From Microbacterium sp. (GTDB lineage: Bacteria; Actinomycetota; Actinomycetes; Actinomycetales; Microbacteriaceae), in the NCBI RefSeq assembly GCF_031180975.1, contig NZ_JAPSLI010000002.1, positions 62,001-126,000 of the forward strand: a stretch of 64,000 bases of DNA. The letters are read 5' to 3'. The position numbers and the translations under genes were made by a program. The notes under the pieces are model-generated. The model was not told where the DNA came from and did not search any database. It worked only from the letters and a program-made list of their open reading frames with translations. Shown here one piece after another: positions 51,260-63,200 of this stretch (positions are counted from its first letter, which is position 1; every line of letters begins with the position of its first letter).

Positions 51260-54200
51260 ATGAGCTGGGGATTGGGAGCGGAACGTTCGCGGAAAGCGGC
51301 GTTCGGTGTGCTCACGTACGCGACGGCCATCGCCGTCGCCGTGAGCATGGCGCTCCCTCTTGGCGCCCTCCCGGGGCTGGGCGCCCCCGCCGTGGTGATC
51401 GCGCGCAGCGCCCCCGACGGTTCCGCGGCGACCACCGAAGAGCGGCCGCACGCCGCACCCGCGCCGGCGGACGAACTCGTCGTCCGGGTGAGCGGGGCAG
51501 ACGCACCCGTCGACGCCGCAGCACTCCCGAGCACCACCGAAGTCGTCGGCCAGGTCGCCGCTCTGAACTCGCGGCCGTTCGAGGTCAGCGATCCTCCACC
51601 GGCATCCGAGTCGCCGGCGCCGGCCGAACCAGCACCGGCCGAGCCCGCACCGGCCGAGCCCGCGCCGGCCGAACCGGCCCCGGCCGAACCAGCGCCAGCG
51701 GCCCCCGTGGAACCGCCCGCCGAGGAGCCTCCGGCACCCGCCGTGAGCACGCCCGCCCCTGCGCCCGTGCCGCCCGCGACGACGGAACCCGCACCGGCCG
51801 CGGAGCCCCCGGCGCCGTCCGACCCGGTGCCCGCACCGCAGGATTCGGCGCCCGCGACGACCCAGACCGACGGCGCTGAGAGCGAACCGGCGTCGGCGCC
51901 GTCCACGGCCACGCCGTGGGTCATCGCCATGTCGGGCTCCACCGGGACACTGATGTTCCACGCCGACGGCACAGTCAGCTTCGGAGGCGTGACCCGATCG
52001 CTCGCCGAGATCTCCGCGATCCGGGTCACCGGCACGGCAGGCGACAACACGTTCACGATCGACTTCGGCGGCACGCAGCCGGGCATCCCGGTCTCCTTCG
52101 ACGGCGCAGCGGGCTTCGACTCGCTGGTGACCCGCGGCGCGGGCGGACTGTCCTCCCGCGCGGTGGATGCGTCCAGCGGCAGCCTCGACTTCGGGTCGAC
52201 CGTGGTGACCTACACGAACATCGAGCCGATCGTCGACACGACGCCCGGCAGCAAGACGCACGTGCTGACCGCCGGCGACAACGAGGCCGAACTGCTGGAG
52301 GACCCCGACAACGTCGGTCGACTGCTGCTGCGCTCGACCGGCGGGCACGCCTTCGAGCAGATCAGCTTCGTCGCCCCCACCCTCGCCGGGGAGGAGCTGC
52401 GCATCGATGGCGGAGACGGACACGACGCCCTCGTCGTGAAGGGCGCGCTCGCCCTTGTCCACGCCGCCTTCACGGCCCTGTTCGAGTCGATCAGGTTCGA
52501 CAACGCGCAACTCACCGCCGGCGCCGTGACCCTCACTGCGAGCGAGAGCAACACCGACGGCAACCCGCTGAATGCGGCGGACTGCACGGACTTCGACGAC
52601 TTCAGCATCACCGAATGCCTCGACCATGACGCGACCGCGGAGATCGTCATCCAGGACAGCAGCATCACCGCGACCGGCGACATCACGATGACCGCCGAAG
52701 CCACGGTGACACCCGACGCCTCGGCATCCACGGCCTACGCCGTGCTGGTGAACTCGGCTGCGCGCATCGATGTACGCGGCGCGTCCAGCATCCAGACCAC
52801 CGGCGACCTCACCGCCAACGCGCGTTCCGTGGTCGGCCCGTTCACGCTGGTCAAGCAGTACGGCGACGCCGCGATCGTGACCTCTACCGCGGTCTCACGG
52901 CTCGGTGGCAGCTCGCTCATCGACGTCGACGGGGCGGCGACCATTGCCGCGACGTCCACCGTCACGGCGGGCGCGACACCGCAGGCCGACGCGTCGAAGC
53001 AGGAGACCGCGGGCAGCTACGACGCCGCCGTCGCGATCGTCACCGTCACGTCGGAGGCGACCGGCTGGATCACCGAGACCGCGCGGGCCATCGTCGGCGG
53101 GGCACTCGCCGTCAGTGCAGCCAACACCGCGACGCTCGAGGGGATCGGCGACGCCAAGGACGCCGCCAGCGGGGCGGGCGTCGCGGTGGTGCACCTCCGC
53201 CAGCTCACCGAAGCCGCCATCGACTCGACCAACCCGATCGGCACGACCGCCGCCTCCCTGGTCGTCCGGGCCGAGCAGACGTCGACCGTCACCGCGCGCT
53301 CGAAGGCCGGCAAGGGCGGCGCGACCCAGAACAACAAGCCGGCCAACGGTGCCGACCGCGGCAACGGGCAGTCGTCCACCAGCGACGGCGCGATCGACGT
53401 CGCCGGGGCGATCGCCGTCGCCGTCCTCGACAACGACACCCGCGCCCACATCAGCGGAGCGCGGGTCACCACCACCGGCACGCAGGCGATCACCGCGACC
53501 GCCAAGAACACCGTCGTAGCGGATGCCGACGGCGGCACCACCGACGGCACCGGCGGCGCCAGTGGTCTTGGACTCGCGATCGGTGTCGCGATCCTCATCG
53601 CCGACCTGCTCACCGAGGCGTTCCTGCTGAACGCCCTGCTGCACGCACCCGGAGGCGTCACCGCCACCGCTGCGGAGCCGGCGACCGGAGCGTCCTCGTA
53701 CACGGCCACCGCCGTGTCGGGGAAGAAGTCGAGCGGGTCGGTGGCCATCGCCGGCTCGCTCGCCGTGCTCAAGAAGGATGCCGTCACCTCGGCGCAGCTG
53801 CGCGGGACGGGCTCCTACGGCGGCAGCGCCGTGACCACAGCCGCGCGCGGCAGCCACGCCAGCACCGCCAAGGCGACCGCGAAGCAGGCCGCCGGTGGTG
53901 ACAACGGCAGCGCGGTCGGTGCGGGCGCCTCCGTCGCCCTGACTCTGGTCCGCACCACCGTCGAGGCCGGCGCAGCGGACGGCGCGGCGGCGGACGGGAT
54001 CGCGGCCTTCACAGCCACCGCCACCGGGCTGGACGACGCCACCACCGAGACGATCGGAGGCGCCGATGGCGGCACCAGCGCCTCGCTCACCGGAGTCGCC
54101 AGCATCGCCGTGCACAACGTCCGCACCACGGCCGTCGTGCTCGGCGGTCCGGCGCTGACGCTCACCGGCACGCTCACCCTCACCGCGGAGCAGACCGCGA

Positions 54201-57200
54201 AGACGACGACGAAGGCCGTCGGCGCTACCGGTGCCGGGGCGGGCGCCGCGCTCGGCGCGGCGATCGCGTTCGCCCTCACCTCCGCCGACCACGAGGCATC
54301 CGCGCTCATAGACCGCGACGTCACCGCACAGGGCGACGTCGCCGTCACCGCCACCGGGATCTCCACGACCGCGACCACGGCCGAGGCGAGCACCACCGGC
54401 GCGCCGGGGGAGTCCGGCGGCACCGGCAAGGATTCCACCGGCAAGGACGTGAACGCCAAGTCCGACGACAAGCTCGGCAACGCGTCCACCCGCACGACCG
54501 GGGGAGCGGGCGGCGGATCCACCACGCCGAAGGCGCAGAACGAGGACGGCACCACGGTCAGCGTGGCAGCCGCGATCGCCTTCAACCTGGTGCGCTCCGT
54601 CACCCTCGCTGTGCTCGGGGACGGCGCGTCCCTCACCACCACCGGCACGGCATCCTTCCGCAGCGCGAACAACACTGACGCCACTGCGACAGCCAAGGGC
54701 ACCAGCGCGACGTCCGACACCGTCGGCATCGGCGCCGCCCTCGCCGTCAACAAGGTCCGCCTCATCAACCGGGCCGGCCTCGGCGTCGGCGCATCGCTGC
54801 AGGCCGCCGGTCTCACCATCTCCGCGACCGTCAAGCAGGTCGAGTCCGATGCGACGCACGCGTTCGAGGCCACCGCCGAAGCGGGCGCGGGTGACAGCGC
54901 CGGCACGCTCGGCGTCGCCGGCGCGTTCGCCCTCAATGTCGTTGAGGAGGACACCACCGGGGCGCTGCTCGGCAGCCCCGCCCCTGGCCCGCACCCCGGA
55001 CCCGACCCGGTGCCCGGTGTCGCGATCGTCGGCGGCGGAGCGGTCAGCATCACCGCCGGCTCGAAGAGCACCGACAAGGCGTCGGCGAAGGCCGCGCAGT
55101 CCGGCGGCGCCACTGTCGGCCTCGGCGCCGCGATCGCCCTCAACCTCCCCACTCACCGCGTGTACGCCGGCATCTCGCCCGTGACCGACCCGACCCGTGG
55201 CCCTCCGCTCACTGGAGCCGGAGCACTCACGCTCACAGCGACCCACGACGTCGCGCTGACGACTCAGGCGCAGGCCGGAGGCAAGTCGGGCAGCGTCACC
55301 ATCGTCCCCGCGGTCGCCATCGTCATCGCATCCATCCACACGCGCGCCTCGCTCGGCGCCGGCACCACGGTGCTGAACGCCTCGAGCATCACCGCCTCCG
55401 CCACGCAGAAGGTCACCGCGACCACCACCGCCAAGGGGTCGACGGTCGCCGGCAGCTCCGCCGGCATCGGCGTCTCGCTCGCCCTGGCCGTTCTCGACGA
55501 CATCGTCGCCGAATCCGCCAGCGCTCGAAGCATCCAGACCACAGGCGCCGTCTCGTTCACCGCGCAGCAGCGCGTCGACGTCGACACCAAGGCCGAAGCC
55601 GCGACCAAGGGTGCCTCGCCATCGGAGGGCTCGGGCGGGGGCGGCAAGAACGTCAACAAGAAGGCCGACGACAACCTCGCCAAGGCGAACGAGAGCAAGC
55701 AGCAGAACGCCGGTGGCGGTTCCTCCACCACCAGCACTCCGAAGGCCGCCTCGAACGAGAACGGCGGAAGCAGCGTCTCGATCGCCGGGGCCATCGCGAT
55801 CAACGTGGTCGCCAGCACCGCGCGCGCCTTCTTCGCCAACGGCATCGTCGTGCAAGCCGGCGGCGCGGTGTCTCTGACCGCCCGCGGCGACACCGACGCC
55901 GCAGCCACCGCATCCGGCGACTCCGCCACCGACGGATCCGTCGGAGTCGGCGCCGGCGTGGCGGTGCAGAAGGTCGACATCGTCATCAGCGCCAGCACCG
56001 GCGCCACCACCGTCACCGTCACCGGGCTCACGGTCACCGCCGGCATGCTCGCGGGCGACACGAACGACATCGTGCGCCGCTGGAACGGCACCGCGTGGGA
56101 GACCGTCGAGTCGGGCAGGCAGCTGCCCGGCCCGTCGAAGAACGACAAGTACTTCGTGACGACCAACGGCGGAAGCGGCGGCGACGACGGGCTGTACGTC
56201 TTCGACGGCTCCGCCTGGAACATCGACACGAACGTCAGCCTCACCGGCACCGTCGACGAACTCCCCGCCGGCGCCATCGACGGCCAGTACTACCTGCTGA
56301 AGAAGGCCAAGGACGGCCACCCCGCGGGCAGCGTCTGGAAGCGCGAGGGCGGCGCGTGGGTGTTCGTCACCAAGTACACCGTCAAGCAGAAGGCCGAACT
56401 GCCCAAGGACGAGATCGACGAGGGCACCTGGTTCCACCTCACCGAGACGGACGGCAGCAAGGCCGCCGGGTTCTACAAGCGCAACGACCAGCACGAGTGG
56501 GTGCACCAGGCCTCGGCGACGCTCGGCGCCGGGGATCAGCTGCCGGCGGCACCCGCCACCGACACCTTGTTCCGCCTCTTCGAGCACGAGATCGCCACCA
56601 CGGCACGGGCCGGTGCGAGCAAGGCCGACAGCGTCGGCGTCGCCGGGGCTCTCGCCATCAACATCCTCGACAACACCACGCACGCGCTGCTGCCGGCGGG
56701 CTCCACCGTCACACTGAGCACCGCTGCGGGCGCCGTATCGGCGCGCAGCAACGAGCGTGACAGCGTCACGGCGACCTCGCGCGCCGAGGTCGGCTCGGCC
56801 ACCGGAGTCGGCGCCGCCTTCGCCCTGCAGGTCATCGACGGCAGCGCCGTGCGCGCCGAGGTGCAGGACGGCGCCACGGTCACCGGCGGCATCGGGCTCA
56901 CCATCGCCGCCTCCGGTCTGCGCGACATGAGCACCAAGGCCGAGGGCGGCACCGAAGGCGGCACGGCGGTGACGCCGGTGGTCGCCCTGGTCGTCAACGT
57001 CGACGACATCGTCGTCGCACGGCTGGGCACCGCGGCCTCCGGCTACACCGGCACCGGCGCCCTCGCCGTGACGGCGACACACACCCTCTGGGTCGCGACC
57101 GAGGGCAAAGCGGATGCCGCGGGCAAGAGCACCGCGGTCGGTGCCGACCTGGCCATCAACGCCGTGGTGGGGTGGACGACGCTCGCCGAGCTCGCGCGCG

Positions 57201-60200
57201 ATGCACGGGCGAGCAGCGTCGAGGTCGTCGCGGCGTCCGAGGCGCGCACCGAAGCGCGCTCGGTCGCCAGCGCGAAGGGTGCGGAGGAATCCGACTCCAG
57301 CGGCGACCAGAAGTCGAACGAACAGGTCAACGGCGCGAACAACCCGAACACGCAGAACACCAAGGACTCCACCGCTGGACTGCCGAGTGCGAACGGCGGC
57401 ACCAACGGTTCCAACGGGGCGAACGGGGCGAACGACGCCCAGGCCGAACAGTCCGGGCAGTCCGGATCGCAGCAGAGCAGCACGACCGCGGTCGCCGCCG
57501 CGGTCGCCGTCAACTGGCTGGTCGCCACCTCGACCGCCCGGATCACCGACGTCGACGTGACTGCCACCACAGGTGCCGTGACCGTGCGCTCGACCCTGTT
57601 GCTCACCGCTTCCGCCTTGGCCGTCGGCTCGGCGATCGACCTCGACTCCGGCGGCACGAAGGTGGGCGCCACGATCGGCCTCAACGTGCAGGACGCCGAC
57701 AACCTCGCCACGATCGGCGCGGGGGCGCACGTCACAGGGCAGACTGGCGTCACCGTCGCCGCACTGCTGCCGAACGGCGCGCGCAACGAATTCGTCGTCT
57801 GGTCCTTCGCGGCGGGCGGCGGGAAGAGCACCTCGGTGGCGGGCAGCGCCGCCGTGCAGATCCTGTTGCTGACCACCGAGGCGCACATCGGCGCCGGCGC
57901 CGATGTCGACGCGCCGAACGGCGACGTCACCGTGACGGCCGGACAGTCGATCGGCCTGCAGAACCTTGCGATCTCCGGCGCGCTGTCCACGAGCTCCGGC
58001 GCCGCGATCGGCGGCGCCTTCCTGGTGAACTTCCTCGAGATCGGGACCAGGGCGTGGGTCGCCTCCAGCGGCGTCACGCCCACCCGCGTCGACGCGAGCG
58101 GTGCGGTCGCCGTCACGGCCAGCAGTCGGCTGGTGCCGCTCGTGCCGAAGGTCCCCGAGCCGGTCGCGGGCAAGATCGACTGGCTCACCCTGACGAACGT
58201 CGCCATCGCCGGCGGTGCGAGCGCCGGAGGCGCCGCCGTCACCGGCGCATTCATCGTCAACATCCTGAACTTCTCCACCCGCGCCTGGATCGCGGCCGGA
58301 GCGCAGCTGAACCAGGAGGGGCTCATCGGCGGCACCGGCCAGCACGTCACCGTGCGTGCCGAGGATGACCTCGAGATCGTCGACGTCGGCGGCACCCTGT
58401 CGCTGAGCAAGGACTCCGCCGGCGTCGGCATCACCGTGGTCGTCGAGATCTCCAACTCCGACGTCCGCGCCTGGATCGCGGATGCCGTCGCCGTCCGCGC
58501 CGGCGGCTCCGTGACCGTCGAGGCTCTCTCCACCGAGGACTGGTTCGTCCTCGCCGTGGCCGGGGCTGCCAGCGCCGGATCGGTCGCCGCGACCGGTGCC
58601 GTGCTGGTCGTCGTGGCCAACCAGGGCGGATCCGCCCCGCAGGTGCTGGCCGAGCTCGGCGACGCCCTCGTCGCCGCGAACGACGACGTCACCGTGCACG
58701 CCGGGAAGACGACTTCCGCGGATCTCGCCGGCGGCAACCTGTCGGTATCGACCAGCGGCGCCGGGGTCGGCGCGTCGGTGACCGTCGTCGTCCGCGACAA
58801 CCACGTCAGGGCCCGTGTCGCCGACGGCGCCGATGTCCGCGCACGCGACGACCTGACCGTCGAGGCGGAGCAGACCGGCCACTACGTGCTCCTCGCGGTC
58901 GGCGGTGCGGGAGGTCAGTCGGCCGGGGTCGGCGGATCGGTCACCGTCACCGTCCTCGAGAACACCACCACCGCCGAGATCGGCGACAGCGTCCGGGTGA
59001 ACTGCGCCGGCGTGGCGTGCGCGAACAGTGCGCCCGCCCTCACCCAGAACGTCGTCGTCACGGCATCCGACCAGCTCGACCTGCTCGCACTCGCGGGCGT
59101 GCTCGCCGTCGGCGGCACGGCCGGCGTCGGCGTCGGCGTCGACGTCCCGTCGGTGCACACCACCACGGCGGCGTCCATCGGATCGTCCAGCATCGTCCGC
59201 GCGAACGGCGACATCGTCGTCGAGGCACGGTCCCGCGTCGATGCGAAGTCCATTTCCGCAGGAGGCAGCGGCGGTGGGACCGCCGCCGTCACGGTCAACG
59301 TCACCGTCCCGGTGATCACGATCCTCACCACCGCCACCGTCGGCTCCGCGGCGGACCTGCACGCCGGCGGCAACGTCATCGTCTCGGCCGACTCCGCGCT
59401 CACCCTGTTCACCATCGCCGGGAACATCTCGGTCGCCGGCACCGCTGCGATCGGCGCGGGCGTCGCCGTGCCCGTCGTGACCAAGACGACCACGGCGACG
59501 ATCGGCGCGAACGCCCGTGTCACGTCTCTGGCCCTGCCCGGCCACATCACCCACGCCACCGTCAACGCCGGCAGCTACGCGACCACCGGCACCGACACCC
59601 GGTTCGACCCGCGCGGGACGCTCGGGGGCTGGCCGGTGCCCTTCCCCGGCAGCCCGTTCGACGGCAAGGGCCTGCAGGCCGACGGCGCGACCATCAACCT
59701 CGGCTACAACCACGGCTTCAAGTACGGTCAGCAGGTCGTCTACGATGCCGGCGGCGGCGCACCCATCACCGGGCTGACGGACGGCGGCACCTACTTCATC
59801 ATCCCGGTCTCGGCCACCGCCATCCAGCTGTGCACCAAGCGCGGCCCACCGGTGACGGCCGGCTCGTCCGAGTTCAGCTGCGCGCCCGGGTTCGCCGTCA
59901 CCGGCCTCAGCCTCCCCGCCGGCGTCATCATGGGCGAGAACCACCGGTTCGTGCCCACCACAGAGCCCGGCGTCGCGTCCGACGTCTCCGCCCGGTTCAC
60001 GGCCGAACGTGCCGTCCACGTCGGTTCCAACTACATCGTGCTCCCGTACGTCCTGTACGAGGACGACGGCGTCACCCCGATGGTGCTGCGCAACGGCGAC
60101 CCGGTGATCTACAGCGCCGGCGGCGGCACGCCGATCGGCGGGCTGGTCGACGGCGCGACCTACTACTTCTTCACCGCGAACCCGGCCGACCCGGTGAACC

Positions 60201-63200
60201 TGAGCCACGTGCAGCTGGTGCGCACGAAGTGCGAGGCCACAGGCAAGAAGGACGACTGCAACACCTCCGCGGACATCGCCCGCGGCACCCCCATCGACCT
60301 CACCTCGACGGGCAGCGGACGCTCGCACAGCCTGGTCCCCTCCGGGATGCTGCCCGCCGGCCCCGGAGCCGAGCTCGGACCGCAGGTCATCCACAGCCCG
60401 GTCCGCACCGGCTTCGGCGGCGTGGCGGTCACGGCCTCCAACAGCGACTACCTCGGCTCGATCGGGGTGGCAGCCGGCGGCGCCGGCACCGCCGCGGTGA
60501 GCCTGTCCGGCTCGGTGGCGGTCGTCACCGTGCACACCACCGCCACGATCGGGACCGGCGCGAGGATCAACTGCGCCGACGGCGACCTCGCCTGCGGAGC
60601 GAACGCCGGATCGGCTGACGGAAGCCAGTCCGTGCTCGTCTCCGCCGTGAACAGCTTCCGCACCCTCGGCATCGCCGCCTCCATCGCCGTCGCCGGAACC
60701 GCCGGGGTCGGCGCCTCCGCCGCCGTCCGCGTCGTAGAGCTGCACACCGACGCGTCGATCGCCGCGAACGCCGTCGTCAACGCCCGCAACAACATCGAGG
60801 TGCGCGCCGACGCCCGCACCGCCATCGTCTCGGTGAACGCCGCGGCAGGCGGTGGCACCGTGGGCGTCGCCGGCACCGTCGGCGTGACGGTGGTGAAGGA
60901 GTTCACGAACGCCTTCACCGGCACCGGGGTGACCCTGCGCGCCGACAACAACATCGGCGTCTTCGCCCACAGCACCTCCACCCTCATCCTGATCACCGCG
61001 TCGATCGCCGCCGGCTACGTCGGCGTCGGCGTCGGAGTCGGCGTGGCGATCATCGAGAAGACCACCCGTGCATTCCTCGGCAGCGGCAACACCGTCATCG
61101 TCAAGGCGCAGGGCGGCGGGCTGTCGTCGGCGTCGAACGGCACCATCGCCGGGGGCGGGTTCCCGACGGCACTGTTCCGCGGGCTCGCGGTGCAGTCCTC
61201 CTCCTCGGAGCGGCTGTTCGGCCTGGTCGCGGGCATCGGCGCCGGGTTCGTCGGCGTGACCGCCAACATCGGGGTCAACGTCTTCACTGTGGTGACGCGG
61301 GCGTACATCGACGCGACCACGACCGTGAACCAGGGTGCGGGCACGATCATCGCCGGGGTGAACGACGCCCAGGCGGTCACCGTCGTCGCGACCGACCGCT
61401 TCGACGCGGTCACCTTCGCGGGCGGCGTCGCCGGCGGGTTCGTCGGGGCATCGGGCGGCATCGACATCGGCGTCGCGTCGATCACGGTCAACGCTTCCCT
61501 CGCAGCCGGCACCGACATCTGGGCCAAGGCCGCCGTCACGGTGAAGGCGCTCGCGATCAAGGACGTCCAGTCCTACGCGGTCTCCATCGGCGGCGGCTTC
61601 GTCGGCGTGGCCGGCGCCGTCTCGGTGTGGGCGATCGGCACCGCACCCACCGCCTCCTACTCGACCGATGCGCACGGACCGCACCGCGGCGCCTGGAACG
61701 GCACCGCCGCATACGCCGCCGGCGACGTGGTCACCTTCGGCGGGCAGACCTGGATCGCGAAGACCGGAAGCACCGGCGTGCAGCCCGGCACGGATGCCAC
61801 GAAGTGGCAGCAGGATCAGCCAGCCACCGCCACGAACGGCGAGGGCACCAACGGGCAGCAGCAGGCCGACCAGGTCGCCTCCGGTAACGGCAGCAACGGT
61901 CCGGCCCCGGCATGGAACAGCGGCACCGCGTACGACGAGGGCGACCAGGTCACCTTCGATGGAGTCCGCTACCAGGCGACCGCCCACATCGCCGCCGGTC
62001 AGGCCGACCCGGAGAACAACCCGAACTGGTACGCCGTCAAGGACGGCTGGAAGTCGGCGCTCGACGGCGCACCTCAGGACTCCACCCCGGCGTTCGTCCT
62101 CGGCAACGCCTACGCCGCCGGCGCCTACGTCCGGTTCGGCGGTCACCACTACCGCGCGAAAGTCGCCATCGCGAACGCGAACCTCGCCCCGAACGCGGAT
62201 GCCGCGCGCTGGGCGCTCGCGGACGACGACTACCGCTTCCGGGTGTACGGGGGAGCGGCGGCATCCGACTCGAGCGTCAACGGCTCCTACACGGACTCCA
62301 CCCCCACCCAGGACCGGTTCGCCCAGCCCGCCCCGCCCTCGGGCGTCACGGCAGGCATCTACGGCACCGTGCACTCGATGCTCGCGAACGTCGAGGTGGG
62401 CGCGCACGAGCAGGCGGACGTGTTCGTCCTCGCCGGGGCGGTCGCGGGCGGCGCCGGCGCGATCGGCGCCGGCATCGCGATCCTCACCGTCGCCGGAAAC
62501 GTCGACGCGGGCGTGTACAGCGGGGCATCCGTCTCCGCCGCCGGCGCGATCCGAGTGGAGGCCACCCTCGTCGAGGACATCGAGGTCATCGCCGTCACCG
62601 GCGCCATCGGAGTGGTCGCGGTCGCCGGGCAGATCCTCGTCCTCACCGACACCTCCGCGGTCACCGCGCACATCGACACCGGCGCCACGCTGCCGCGGGC
62701 GAGCGGCGGAGTCCTCGTCACCGCCGACGCCGCCAAGACGATCGCCGGCTACGCGATCGGCCTCACATTCGCCGCCGCAGGCGCGGGCGCCGCGGTCTCG
62801 GTCATCGCCGTCTCAGGCGACACCCGCGCCACCATCGGCGCGGTGCCCATCGGGACGGTCGGCAGCGTCGGCACGGTGAACGTCACGGCGACCGATCACT
62901 TCACGCCGACCGCGTGGGCCGTGGGCATCGTCGGCGGCATCGTCGTCGGCCTCAGCGGCGTCGTGGCGGTCATCGAGTACTCCGGCACCACCCGCGCCTC
63001 CTCGCTCGCGACCTTCACCGGCGCGATCGGCGCCGTCACGGTCCGCGCCCTCGGCGACCGCGACCCGCTCGCCGCGCAGACCGTCAACGTCGCCACCGGC
63101 GCCCTCGCCGTCGGATTCACCGTCAACATCGCCACGCTCTCCCGGCACACCGAAGCCGAGCTCGGCGGCTCACTGACCTCGTCCGGCGCGGTGCTCGTCG

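Noticed and set aside
52895..62671. A 3,258-codon open frame on the minus strand
   Set aside because: It shares codon boundaries with the plus-strand giant gene. It stays open only because that gene avoids TCA, TTA and CTA; its product is a Gly/Arg/Asp/Val-rich sequence without domain features.
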